Shown here: one piece after another, positions 1 through 8,941 of the stretch
How the letters are laid out: each line of letters begins with the position of its first letter
Numbering within the stretch: the stretch's first letter is position 1
DNA from: Flavobacterium aerium
GTDB taxonomy: Bacteria > Bacteroidota > Bacteroidia > Flavobacteriales > Flavobacteriaceae
Length of the DNA: 64,000 nucleotides
Direction: 5' to 3'
Assembly (NCBI RefSeq): GCF_030766725.1
Contig: NZ_JARQWR010000009.1
Coordinates: 1-64,000 of the forward strand
The notes under the pieces: generated by a model
Told to the model about the DNA's origin: nothing
The model's input: only the letters and a program-made list of their open reading frames with translations
Database searches by the model: none
Position numbers and translations under genes: made by a program

Positions 1-1996
1 CACCATGCGGGAAGAGAATGGAGTAAAAGTGAAGTTTGCGTATAATGAAAACGAAGAATTAGTAAACATTCAAAATGAACATAAAGAATTATACCGTTTC
101 CGTAGAAATGGAAATGGAGATGTTGTAAAAGAAATTGGATTCGACGGATTAAAAAGAGAGTACCGAAGAGATCGAGCAGGTAAAGTAGTCCGCATTGAAC
201 GACCAGAAGATCGATGGACGGAATATGAGTATAATCTGATTGGGCAAATTATCCGTTCCGAATATTATGATGGAAGTTGGGAAGCCTATAGTTATGATAA
301 ACGAGGTCTCATGATTGAAGCAGTCAATGAGCAGATTGCGGTGAAATTACAGCGCGATGCGATGGGACGTATTATTGAGGATCAGCAAGGCGAACATAGC
401 GTACAAAGTATTTTTAATCGTAATGGACAACGCATAGCAGTAACCAGTAGTTTAGGAGCTAATGTCCAACATGAATATGATAAGTTAGGCAATCTGATTC
501 AAACGCAAGCAGGAACGAAGGATTTAGAAAATTCATGGGAAATGCAGCGACAATATAGTGTGATGGGACAAGAGTTGAGTCGTACTATGAGTGGGGGAAT
601 ACAAAGTAATTGGGAATATGATTCTGGCGGACACCCTATTGTACATCAGGTAAAATCAGAAAAACGAATTATGCGCCATCGTCGTTACAGTTGGAGCACC
701 AATAACCGTTTATGGAAAATGGTCAATGAGCTTACCCAAGGACAAACCGATTATGGGCATGATGCTTTTGGAAGTTTAGCTTGGGCAAAATATGAAGAAG
801 GGCAATACGATTATAAGTTTCCAGATGAGGTAGGAAATCTATTTGAAACAAAAGAGCGGAATGATAAAGAATATGGAACAGGAGGAAAGTTAATACGAGA
901 CAAAGAATTTTTCTATCTGTACGATGTTGAAGGCAATCTAATTCAGAAAACAGGAAAAGTAACCTGGAAGTACGAATGGCAAGGAAATGGAATGCTCAAA
1001 CAGGTAGAAAAACCCAATGGAACAAAAATAATATTTGAATATGATGCTGTAGGAAGACGAACAGCTAAAATTGTAGCGAATAACATCACTCGTTTTGTTT
1101 GGGATGGAAATACGCCATTACATGAATGGAATTATGCAGTAGAGAATCGTCCCGAATGGATTGTAGATGATATGGGATTCTTGCAGCAAGATCAACCAGA
1201 GCCAGTTACTTCCGATTGTATTACTTGGGTTTTTGAAGAAGGAACATTTAAACCTACGGCCAAAATTGTTGGAGATCAGAAATACTCTATAGTAACCGAT
1301 TATTTAGGAACACCATGCCAAGCATTTGATGAAAAAGGGGAAAAAGTTTGGGAGATGGAGTTGGATATTTATGGCAAAATCCGTAATCTTGAAGGAGCAA
1401 GTTCTTTTATTCCATTCCGCTATCAAGGACAATATGAAGATATAGAAACGGGATTGTATTATAATCGTTTTCGATATTATAGTCCAGATTCTGGAATGTA
1501 TTTGAGTCAAGATCCGATAGGACTAGCTGGAGGAAATGTATTGTATGGATATGTGCAAGATAATAATGCTTGGGTTGATGTATATGGATTGACAGGAGCT
1601 ATAGCTACTACATGGAATCAATTTCAATCTAAAACATCAGGATGGTTTGGTAGTAGAAGTGAAGCAGCAACTGGTTGGAAAGTTTATCAAGAAAGCTCTA
1701 ATTCTAAAGAATTATTAGCAATAGGAAGATTACCTGATACTGAAGCTGCAGAGAAAAATTTAGGAATGAGAAGATTAAATACTGCAGGTTGGACTCCAGC
1801 TGTAAATGATTCATGGATGCAGGGGGGAATTGATGCAAATAAACCTTTTTATTTAGCATCTGATCCAATTGCCGCTAATAGATTTAATCCACCAGGATCA
1901 AAATTTCCTACGACAGTATTCGATAGAGAATTAAAGCAATTAGATAGTGCAAAATATGTCCAAAAAGGCAAAACCATGGTTAAAGCTTGTCCTTAA
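1..1996 (+). CDS. Rhs/YD-repeat effector, 5' truncated, with C-terminal toxin tip
   Basis: The reading frame is open at the left edge, so this is the C-terminal part (about 664 residues) of a larger protein. Residues 1-500 are YD-type repeats (many G-x-Y/E-Y-D units). The conserved Rhs core end is visible around residues 495-530 (DPIGLAGGNVLYGY, then DVYGLTG). The last ~130 residues differ from the repeats and form the exchangeable tip, which contains a DSWMQGGID element and a TVFDREL-x-QL element near the end. This core type is usual for PAAR/Rhs effectors of type VI secretion, but the N-terminus is outside the window, so the delivery route is inference. I recognise the tip as a recurrent polymorphic-toxin end but cannot name its activity. 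The gene that follows after 12 bases is the expected immunity gene. Confidence 0.9.
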   Translation, partial: TMREENGVKVKFAYNENEELVNIQNEHKELYRFRRNGNGDVVKEIGFDGLKREYRRDRAGKVVRIERPEDRWTEYEYNLIGQIIRSEYYDGSWEAYSYDKRGLMIEAVNEQIAVKLQRDAMGRIIEDQQGEHSVQSIFNRNGQRIAVTSSLGANVQHEYDKLGNLIQTQAGTKDLENSWEMQRQYSVMGQELSRTMSGGIQSNWEYDSGGHPIVHQVKSEKRIMRHRRYSWSTNNRLWKMVNELTQGQTDYGHDAFGSLAWAKYEEGQYDYKFPDEVGNLFETKERNDKEYGTGGKLIRDKEFFYLYDVEGNLIQKTGKVTWKYEWQGNGMLKQVEKPNGTKIIFEYDAVGRRTAKIVANNITRFVWDGNTPLHEWNYAVENRPEWIVDDMGFLQQDQPEPVTSDCITWVFEEGTFKPTAKIVGDQKYSIVTDYLGTPCQAFDEKGEKVWEMELDIYGKIRNLEGASSFIPFRYQGQYEDIETGLYYNRFRYYSPDSGMYLSQDPIGLAGGNVLYGYVQDNNAWVDVYGLTGAIATTWNQFQSKTSGWFGSRSEAATGWKVYQESSNSKELLAIGRLPDTEAAEKNLGMRRLNTAGWTPAVNDSWMQGGIDANKPFYLASDPIAANRFNPPGSKFPTTVFDRELKQLDSAKYVQKGKTMVKACP

Positions 1997-2008
1997 ATTT
2001 TTTTAAAT

Positions 2009-2524
2009 ATGAATGATAAAAAAAGAATTATTGATATTATGTCAGTATTTAAAGAGAGAGAGATTTCTTTTATTGATGTAGAACAAATTGTAATTATAAA
2101 TGATTTGTTCAAAAATTTAAGTAATGAACAAAGAGAAAATATTCGTGAAGATATAAAAGAGGATGAAAGATTAAAAATTTTAGCTTTTACAGAAAAACTT
2201 TCAGTTAAAGCATATGAAACAGAAAATATAAGTTATCTAATTACAGCCCTTATATTAATTTCAATAGAAGATTTTAAATGGGATTCACGAGAAAGTCTTA
2301 TTTACTTGTCAATAATATGGTTTGTTTCAGAAAAAATTAAATCAGATTCTCTAGGATTATTTAATGAAGTGATAAATTTATCTTCAGAAGAAGGAAAAAG
2401 AATATTATTAGAATTTGTATCTCGGAATAAACAATTAAAATCGTTGCGAGCAATGGGTTTAAAATCTACGATCAAAAAAAATAGCATTTCTTTTGATCAA
2501 ATTGTTCCGCCATGGATGAATTAA
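2009..2524 (+). CDS. Probable immunity protein for the preceding Rhs tip
   Basis: A 171-residue protein, acidic and apparently all-helical, with no signal peptide or membrane segment, so cytoplasmic. It starts 12 bases after the Rhs stop, the normal position of a cognate immunity gene. I do not recognise the family; the assignment rests on position, size and composition only. Codon use is very AT-rich, unlike the Rhs repeats but like the other immunity candidates further right. Confidence 0.6.
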   Translation: MNDKKRIIDIMSVFKEREISFIDVEQIVIINDLFKNLSNEQRENIREDIKEDERLKILAFTEKLSVKAYETENISYLITALILISIEDFKWDSRESLIYLSIIWFVSEKIKSDSLGLFNEVINLSSEEGKRILLEFVSRNKQLKSLRAMGLKSTIKKNSISFDQIVPPWMN

Positions 2525-2638
2525 TCGATTACCAGATAAGAGTTAATTAAGAGGGAAATTAAGATGTTCAATAGGGCTTAATGAAAACCAGTTCCTTGTT
2601 AAATATTATAAACAAAAAATACGATTTCAACACATTCT

Positions 2639-3238
2639 ATGAACAAACAAATAATTGCCATTACTGCAGTACTATATTTCTTTATGATAGGCTGTAAACA
2701 AGACGCAGAACAATCCCAAAATACGACTGAAAACCCAATTACAACTCAAGAAAATAATAACGATAATATTACTGAACAACCAACAAAAACAGAGGATAAA
2801 ACCAATTGTTTTGATAAAAGTAAATTCACACTTCCTTATAAAGAACCAATTGATTTAGAAACTGTAAAATACAGTCAGTTGGACTGTAAGATTAGTGGAG
2901 TAGAAGATTTTTTATGTGGAGAAGAAAAGCTGCGTTATTTGGCATTACCTGAAAATAAGAAAGTCAAAGTGATCCTAATTCCGATGGATTGTGGTGATTT
3001 TCCAGATCGTTTCTATCTATTAACCATTGTAGATCAAAAGATTGTTTCAAACCTATATGTAGAAGGAGAATGGTATGAGCCAGAAGGAGATGATTACCAA
3101 GAATTAACTACTTTTAATATTGATACAAAGTACAATATTACAGTTAAAACAGATCGAGTAGAAAAAGGTAAAACATCACATAAGGAAACAGCTGTCTATA
3201 CAATTACGGATCAAGGGGTTTTGGTGAAAAAAGAATAA
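2639..3238 (+). CDS. Lipoprotein of unknown function
   Basis: 199 residues with a lipoprotein signal: hydrophobic segment then FMIGC, with Cys19 as the likely lipidated residue. A Gln/Asn/Thr-rich linker of about 35 residues follows, typical of surface-exposed Bacteroidota lipoproteins. The rest has no family I know; several cysteines are present. It lies 10 bases before the leucine-rich-repeat gene and probably shares its transcript. It may belong to the Rhs locus to the left (periplasmic immunity or accessory protein), but nothing in the sequence proves that. Confidence 0.65.
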   Translation: MNKQIIAITAVLYFFMIGCKQDAEQSQNTTENPITTQENNNDNITEQPTKTEDKTNCFDKSKFTLPYKEPIDLETVKYSQLDCKISGVEDFLCGEEKLRYLALPENKKVKVILIPMDCGDFPDRFYLLTIVDQKIVSNLYVEGEWYEPEGDDYQELTTFNIDTKYNITVKTDRVEKGKTSHKETAVYTITDQGVLVKKE

Positions 3239-3248
3239 GGACTAGTAC

Positions 3249-4085
3249 ATGAAGAAATACAGTTACAATGATAACATTGAAACTTTCGAAATTGACCCTC
3301 AGTTTTTGAAAGAAGGAATACAATATGCGGAGAAAAAAGAGCATAAAGCCATCCGAATCATTACACAGAATAATAATTCAGGTTCAAAATACAATCTTGA
3401 TTTTTTATTTTTTAAAGACAAAAACTTTATTGAAAAACTAAGTATTGGAGACGATTTCAAAATTGGAAAAATAAGTCACATTGAAGAACTAAATTCAATG
3501 AGCGGATTAAAGCATCTGTCATTAAATCAATCCATTGCTATAGACTTATCTGGACTGATTCATTTAGAAAGCCTATATCTGAGACATGATAAAGAAGTCA
3601 AAAACTTAGATAAATTAGTTGATCTTCAAGATTTATTAGTGACTACAACGAAAGAAGTAGATTGTCAGTTTTTAAGTAAATTAGAAAAAATAAAGAATTT
3701 ACGAATCTGTGATGGTGTTCATACTTTGGACGGATTAGAACAATTGGTGAATTTAGAAAGCCTACGCATTACCCATAATCCAAAATTGATAAATATTGAT
3801 GCAATTAGTCAATTACCACGATTGAAACAAGTTTATTTTGAATGCTGTAAAGGACTTTATGATTTTTCAGTTTTAAAAGAGAACAAAAGCATTACAGAAT
3901 TGTTTATTGATATATTAGATTCATTAAGTTTTATAAAGTCAATGCCAGAATTAGAAAAAATATCATTTTGGAATTTGAAAGATGGAGATTTAACACCATT
4001 AATAGAAGCAAAACAGTTGAAACAGTTTTATTTTTACCCGAATAAAAAACATTATTCGCATAAACTGGAAGAAATAAAAAAGTAA
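3249..4085 (+). CDS. Leucine-rich-repeat-like protein
   Basis: 278 residues without signal peptide. From about residue 75 it shows irregular repeats of 20-24 residues with the pattern L-x-x-L-x-L and L-x-x-L-x-x-L (for example GLKHLSLNQS, HLESLYLRHD, NLESLRITHN), which fits a leucine-rich-repeat fold. Such proteins next to Rhs genes are sometimes immunity proteins; here this is only a suggestion. It follows the lipoprotein gene closely and likely forms an operon with it. Confidence 0.6.
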   Translation: MKKYSYNDNIETFEIDPQFLKEGIQYAEKKEHKAIRIITQNNNSGSKYNLDFLFFKDKNFIEKLSIGDDFKIGKISHIEELNSMSGLKHLSLNQSIAIDLSGLIHLESLYLRHDKEVKNLDKLVDLQDLLVTTTKEVDCQFLSKLEKIKNLRICDGVHTLDGLEQLVNLESLRITHNPKLINIDAISQLPRLKQVYFECCKGLYDFSVLKENKSITELFIDILDSLSFIKSMPELEKISFWNLKDGDLTPLIEAKQLKQFYFYPNKKHYSHKLEEIKK

Positions 4086-4142
4086 AGTACCTACGCAATT
4101 CACAAGAATAAACATGAAAGGTTTAATCAGTTGGGGCAATGC

Positions 4143-4856
4143 TTATAAAAAGAAGGAAAATGGAAGGAGATTAAGCTTTTTCTGCTTCTTTAATTCAATG
4201 ATTTCACCTTTGTAAAAATCAAATAAAAATACTTTGTCATAGTCCGAACGGAAAGGATTATTGAGAATAAATTCACTGAAATAAAAATAATCACACTCAT
4301 TGATAATACTATCAAGTGTAAGAACAAGCCATTTTTTATCTAATCCGACAGTAGAGACAGTTTGTTTCAGAATGATATTCTGCAAATAGGAAATTGAGGG
4401 ACCTTTGATTTTAAAAGGCTCAGGATTATAAAATTCGACCGATGAATGCGCTCGTTTTTGAATTTGCTGGATGTATTGATAGATAACTAAATCCCCTTTA
4501 ATACAAGATATAATTTCATTTTTGAGCAATTTTAGATTTTCAGAAGTAAAGTTGAAAGCCCGCTTTTGAAATATAAAATTATATAAACCCCAATACTTAT
4601 CTCCTTTTGAATTCAGCTCTGCTTCAATTTCGGAAAAAAGAGGTTTTAAAATAGAATAAATAGCATCGGAATCTAGGCTAAGATCTGTAAATTGGATTTG
4701 GACAGTTTCAAAATCATCCAATTTTAAAAGACTTGGACCTATTACCTTTAAAGAATTACCATAACTAGTGGTAAACTTCATTAAATCTGTAAATTCAGCG
4801 TATTTTTGATCTTTAAGAGAAGAAATTGCCATGTTTTTTAGATTGAAGTTTCTCAT
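4143..4856 (-). CDS. Hypothetical protein
   Basis: 237 residues, no signal peptide, no membrane segment, mixed helical composition. I do not recognise it. It is convergent with the leucine-rich-repeat gene and divergent from the sensor kinase, with about 205 bases of AT-rich spacer on the kinase side. Its position at the edge of the Rhs locus suggests accessory content, but there is no direct evidence of function. Confidence 0.55.
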   Translation of the reverse strand: MRNFNLKNMAISSLKDQKYAEFTDLMKFTTSYGNSLKVIGPSLLKLDDFETVQIQFTDLSLDSDAIYSILKPLFSEIEAELNSKGDKYWGLYNFIFQKRAFNFTSENLKLLKNEIISCIKGDLVIYQYIQQIQKRAHSSVEFYNPEPFKIKGPSISYLQNIILKQTVSTVGLDKKWLVLTLDSIINECDYFYFSEFILNNPFRSDYDKVFLFDFYKGEIIELKKQKKLNLLPFSFFL

Positions 4857-5061
4857 GCTATTTTTTTGTCAAAAGTAACAGTAGATCAAGGATAGAATTC
4901 TCTTTTTATACGAAACGGAAATATTTTTATACCAAAAGCCCAATTCCAAAGCCTAAAAGAAATCCCATTTCATTTTTGTATAAATTAATTGGGGTTTTGT
5001 ATAATATAATGCGATGTAGATTAGTTTTTTAGTTATTTCGCTACCTATTAAAAATGAATAT

Positions 5062-6132
5062 TTGGAAAATACATTTAATAATAACTGGTTTGTACGATTT
5101 CTGATTAACCCAGAATATCGCATTCATAGACATCTATCTATATTGCTGTATATAGGAGTAGTTTTTTATGACCCATATGAACATAAGGAATTCTCAGGAA
5201 ATTATCAATTCTATATAAAATCACTGTGGACATCCTATTTGCTATTGATGGTCTACATCAATATGTATGTGCTAATTCCACACTTTCTGTTCAAGGGCAA
5301 GCATTTCTCCTATTTATTTAGTTTGATTTTGATTACGATGTGTTGTTATCTAACGTTGAGGTATATCACAGAAAACTATTTTGATGCCTATAGAATAGCA
5401 CCCAAAAAAGTGTTTTCTAGCTTTTTTAGGGAGATTTTAGCAGCAATGAATATATTAACATTGATGGTCTTTGCTTCCACCTCAATCAAATTATTCCAAC
5501 GATGGGTGCGAGATAATACGAGAATCAGTGAGTTGGAAAATACTTCATTACAAATGGAACTAAAAGAGTTGAAGAACCAGATTAATCCCCACTTCCTATT
5601 CAATATGTTGAACAACGTAAATGTGTTAGTGAAGAGTAATCCAGATAAAGCCTCTTTAGTAATCTTGAAACTTTCCGATTTTTTAAGATACCAACTGTAT
5701 GACAATCATCATACAGCGGTGCCATTACTTTCAGAGATACAATTTTTGAACGATTTTATGGATTTAGAGAATATTAGACGCGATGGATTCAATCACAGTT
5801 TGAAAATAGAAAGTGAAACCCAAGACAATGAAGTCATATCAAAGTTAATGTTGCCGCCTAATTTATTCACCACATTCGTTGAGAATGCGATTAAACACAG
5901 TGTAGATCCCGATTATCCGTCACAAGTCAACATTATTTTCAGTATATATGAAAAACAACTGACGTTTATGTGTATCAATACAAAACCAAGCGAGCCCATT
6001 TTCTCTCCCAATAGTGGATTAGGATTAGCAAACATCAACCGTCGATTAGAATTGTTGTATGGCAAGGACTTTAAATTAGAATTAGAAGATTCAGATAGAC
6101 TGTATAAAGTAACCTTAAGAATCCCCGTATGA
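5062..6132 (+). CDS. LytS/YehU-type sensor histidine kinase
   Basis: 356 residues. Four hydrophobic segments (about residues 25-36, 55-76, 82-100, 126-145) form a membrane sensor without a large periplasmic domain. A coiled stretch leads to the His_kinase domain with the phospho-acceptor His177 in NQINPHFLFN, then an ATPase domain with the N-box FVENAIKH and a glycine motif (SGLGLANINRRL). The start is TTG at 5062: in this frame the first upstream stop is at 5017 and no ATG, GTG or other TTG lies between, so the rare start is forced. The stop overlaps the response-regulator start by 4 bases (ATGA), which means translational coupling of the pair. Confidence 0.88.
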   Translation: MENTFNNNWFVRFLINPEYRIHRHLSILLYIGVVFYDPYEHKEFSGNYQFYIKSLWTSYLLLMVYINMYVLIPHFLFKGKHFSYLFSLILITMCCYLTLRYITENYFDAYRIAPKKVFSSFFREILAAMNILTLMVFASTSIKLFQRWVRDNTRISELENTSLQMELKELKNQINPHFLFNMLNNVNVLVKSNPDKASLVILKLSDFLRYQLYDNHHTAVPLLSEIQFLNDFMDLENIRRDGFNHSLKIESETQDNEVISKLMLPPNLFTTFVENAIKHSVDPDYPSQVNIIFSIYEKQLTFMCINTKPSEPIFSPNSGLGLANINRRLELLYGKDFKLELEDSDRLYKVTLRIPV

Positions 6133-6854
6133 ATTGTATAGTTGTAGATGACGAACCTTTGGCAAGAGAAGGAATGCTCTTGTTGATTAAAGATGTTCCA
6201 GAATTAAATGTTTTGGGCTGTTTTAATGGTGTAAAAAAAGCAAAGGAATTCTTAGCAGAAAACAAAGTCGATTTGATTTTTCTTGACATACAAATGCCAG
6301 GGATGAACGGACTTGATTTTGCAGAAACAATATCCGAGGAAACACTGATAATATTCACAACAGCCTATTCACAATATGCTTTAAAAAGTTATGAAGTAGA
6401 TGCCATTGACTATATGGTAAAACCAATTTTGAAAGAACGCTTTGAAAAAGCAGTAAAAAAAGCATTGAATTATAGTGAGCTATTACAAAGTACTGAAAGT
6501 AAGAGCAGTTTAGAAGATATTACGGCCGATTTTATGCTGATTAAAGCAGACAGGAGATTTCATAAAATACTATTTAAAGACATACTTTACATTGAAGGAT
6601 TGAAAGACTATGTAGTGATTTATGTGAATGACACGAAAGTAATTACCGCGATGAATTTGAAAACAATTTACCAGCAATTGCCCTTAGACATTTTCATTAG
6701 AGTAAGTAAATCCTATGTGGTGAATGTCAATTATATTCTCTCATTTGATAATCATACAATCTATCTCCAAAATGCGGAGATACCCATTGGAGAAATTTTC
6801 AGGAAAAGTTTCTTAGAAATGTATCTCGGGAAAAATATTTCAGATAAGTTATAA
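6129..6854 (+). CDS. LytTR-family response regulator
   Basis: 241 residues: receiver domain (about 1-115) with acidic pocket VVDDEP and phospho-acceptor Asp53 in FLDIQMPGMNG, then a LytTR DNA-binding domain (about 135-235; includes FIRVSKSYVVNVNYI). It is the partner of the overlapping LytS-type kinase. LytTR regulators bind direct repeats near target promoters; I did not identify such a site with certainty. The outer-membrane protein gene 40 bases downstream may be a target or operon member. Confidence 0.9.
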   Translation: MNCIVVDDEPLAREGMLLLIKDVPELNVLGCFNGVKKAKEFLAENKVDLIFLDIQMPGMNGLDFAETISEETLIIFTTAYSQYALKSYEVDAIDYMVKPILKERFEKAVKKALNYSELLQSTESKSSLEDITADFMLIKADRRFHKILFKDILYIEGLKDYVVIYVNDTKVITAMNLKTIYQQLPLDIFIRVSKSYVVNVNYILSFDNHTIYLQNAEIPIGEIFRKSFLEMYLGKNISDKL

Positions 6855-6894
6855 ATAAAGAACGGTATCAATCTAAACCTACTAAATTAATCCA

Positions 6895-7884
6895 ATGAAA
6901 AAGAAACTGCTTTTATTTTCATCCGTGTTTTTTTGCCTTTATGCCAATGGACAAGAAAAAGAAATTAAGACACAAATCCGTAAAGAAATAACGGATCGGT
7001 TTCCAGCAACACGTATATTTGATGTTCAGTATCAGCAATATTTACCAACAGATTTTGACTCTCAATTATTTGGGAATGACTTCCAAAAAGGAGAAATTCA
7101 GAACCATTCCAAGCTGAAATTAATTGCGAATATCCCATTTTATAAAAAACCAAAATGGACCTTGACCTCATCCTTCAACTATAGATATGAAACGTTTGAT
7201 TTAAAGAACGTGGAAAATGTCTCAATGCCTTCAGCAATGCCCTATAATGAGAAATTAGATTTTCATTATTTATCGGCAGCAGTAAGCTTTACAGGTTTTA
7301 CAAGTTTGTTTAAAAAAACCTTTATTTACAATGCGAGTATCATTGCCGATGGGAGCAATAAAGATGTAGAACGATTTAAAGTATTCTTTGGCGGGACATT
7401 TGTTTTAAAACGTACTGAGCGCACTACAATAACGGCAGGTATTATTGCCTTTATTGATCCTGCTTCACCCATTCCATTTTCACCAACCTTTACATTAGAA
7501 CATAAATTCAAGAATTCACCATGGGTATTTGACTTTATTCTCCCACAAAGATTATTATTCAAAAGAGACATTTTTGGAAAGGGAAGAATTTCTTTAGGAA
7601 GCGAATTAGGGTCCGATGGATTCTATACCTACGTGAATCGACCCGGATTTGCAAGAGTATACGATTACAGGCAAATTGAAATAAAATCAGGCTTAACCTA
7701 TGAACACAGTCTTGGAGATGGGCTCATTGCAACCTTTAAAGGAGGATTTGCCAATGTTTTTAATTCAAGAGTAACCGAAAGAGGAAAATCGACAAACGAT
7801 TATATTTTTAATACAACACAAGATGGAACGGGATATTTCTCTGTTGGAATATCCTATAATCCAGTTTTTACAAAGAAAAAATAA
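6895..7884 (+). CDS. Outer-membrane beta-barrel protein (DUF6268-like)
   Basis: 329 residues with a signal peptide ending at about ANGQ-EK. The mature part alternates aromatic and polar residues in short beta strands and ends near the C-terminus in a pattern typical of outer-membrane barrels (YFSVGISYNPVFTKKK). It resembles Bacteroidota barrel proteins of the DUF6268 kind; this is from pattern recognition, not a search. It is the third gene after the kinase and regulator with a 40-base gap, so probably co-transcribed. Confidence 0.65.
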   Translation: MKKKLLLFSSVFFCLYANGQEKEIKTQIRKEITDRFPATRIFDVQYQQYLPTDFDSQLFGNDFQKGEIQNHSKLKLIANIPFYKKPKWTLTSSFNYRYETFDLKNVENVSMPSAMPYNEKLDFHYLSAAVSFTGFTSLFKKTFIYNASIIADGSNKDVERFKVFFGGTFVLKRTERTTITAGIIAFIDPASPIPFSPTFTLEHKFKNSPWVFDFILPQRLLFKRDIFGKGRISLGSELGSDGFYTYVNRPGFARVYDYRQIEIKSGLTYEHSLGDGLIATFKGGFANVFNSRVTERGKSTNDYIFNTTQDGTGYFSVGISYNPVFTKKK

Positions 7885-7895
7885 AACAGGTGGAG

Positions 7896-7925
7896 GAGCA
7901 CCTGACTCATAATCAGGTGGTCCCT
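7896..7925 (+). other. tRNA(CAU) anticodon-arm-like relic
   Basis: Thirty bases read GAGCA, a 7-bp stem CACCTGA/TCAGGTG enclosing the 7-base loop CTCATAA, then GTCCCT. This matches the order D-arm end, anticodon arm with CAT at the anticodon place, and variable loop of bacterial elongator tRNA-Met or tRNA-Ile2. The acceptor stem, D-arm and T-arm are missing, so it is not a functional tRNA. An upstream CAGGTG at 7887-7892 can pair alternatively with CACCTG. It overlaps the alkA stop codon by two bases. Confidence 0.5.
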
Positions 7926-8838
7926 AAATGGCTGGATTTTTGGGAATGGCGAGACTACGCCATAAATAAAAAACAAGATAACTTTCCCAGTTTTTATACT
8001 TTCCAATGAATTGATCAATCCCTTCTTTATCCTTTTTATCTGTAATAATCTGATGAAGTATCAATGCATTCAAGAGACCTGCATCCCCATAAGGAACACT
8101 AGATTGATCTTTAAGGCTTTTTAATAAAGCATAATTGGCGGTCCATATTCCAATTCCTCGAACCTGAGTTAAAAATTTCTGACGACCATCAAAATCAGAA
8201 ATTTTCTGAATAATCTCTTTTGACAATTCTCCAGAAGAAAAACGAGAAGAAACCTCTAGTAAATATTGTGTTTTTTGAGTAGAAAATTGCATGGCGCGCA
8301 GCTCGTCAGGATTCCCTTTCTCGAGTATTTTTGGATTCGGGAAAAGGTAATACTTTTTGTCCTCATAAGTAATAAAATCCCCATAACGCTCGACTAACTT
8401 TCGTTTTGTTTTATAGGCAAAAGTCAAATTGATTTGCTGTCCTATGATAGCCCAACAAATAGCTTCAAATAAATCAGGAATTCCAATTAATCGGAGCCCG
8501 GCAAATTGATGAGCCATGAAACCAATTTTTTTGTCCCTATTCAATAATGCATAAAAAGGATTTAAATCCCGTTTTAGATCAAACCAATCTTCAACATAAT
8601 CAATAATCAAACGTTCCATAATAGCATCGTAATGACCTGATAATAGAGTGATGATGAGGTTTTCGGGATCGGCAGTAATATCAATCAGGATTTTCTCATC
8701 CTGAAGTACAATAGCTTTACGTATGGCATGATTATTTACTTCATGCAGACAATCATCAAAATCACGGTGCAAATACCATAAACACTCTGTGAAACTGAAA
8801 TCGGGAGGCAGTGGAATATTAATTATAGGATGACTCAT
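7924..8838 (-). CDS. alkA: DNA-3-methyladenine glycosylase II (AlkA-like)
   Basis: 304 residues. The N-terminal part matches the AlkA_N beta fold; the HhH-GPD part follows (LFEAICWAIIGQQINLTFAYK; helix-hairpin-helix at VRGIGIWTANYALL, residues about 226-240) with the likely catalytic Asp252 in PYGDAGLL. The role is removal of alkylated purines in base-excision repair. There is no Ada or methyltransferase gene beside it. A promoter with both boxes lies directly before the ATG, so the mRNA may be leaderless. Confidence 0.88.
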   Translation of the reverse strand: MSHPIINIPLPPDFSFTECLWYLHRDFDDCLHEVNNHAIRKAIVLQDEKILIDITADPENLIITLLSGHYDAIMERLIIDYVEDWFDLKRDLNPFYALLNRDKKIGFMAHQFAGLRLIGIPDLFEAICWAIIGQQINLTFAYKTKRKLVERYGDFITYEDKKYYLFPNPKILEKGNPDELRAMQFSTQKTQYLLEVSSRFSSGELSKEIIQKISDFDGRQKFLTQVRGIGIWTANYALLKSLKDQSSVPYGDAGLLNALILHQIITDKKDKEGIDQFIGKYKNWESYLVFYLWRSLAIPKNPAI

Positions 8839-8842
8839 ACTA

Positions 8843-8872
8843 CAAAATTAATAGAATTGAAACAGAATACAA
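8843..8872 (-). promoter_or_regulatory. Flavobacterial promoter of alkA
   Basis: Read on the minus strand: TTG (8872-8870), 19-base spacer, TAATTTTG (8850-8843), matching the Bacteroidota consensus TTG-N17-23-TAnnTTTG. The ATG of alkA (8838) is only 4 bases beyond the -7 box, so transcription would start at or next to the start codon. Confidence 0.65.
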
Positions 8873-8888
8873 TCTGAATCTTGCGGAT

Positions 8889-8922
8889 GTAAAATAAAAA
8901 GAGGACCCAATAGGTCCTCTTT
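8889..8922 (-). terminator. Terminator of the repeat protein gene
   Basis: A 10-bp perfect stem (8898-8907 with 8913-8922, GGTCC core) with 5-base loop, followed on the minus strand by a T-rich tract. It lies 20 bases after the stop of the minus-strand gene ending at 8942. Confidence 0.85.
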
Positions 8923-8941
8923 CTTTATGCTGTCATTTGAC

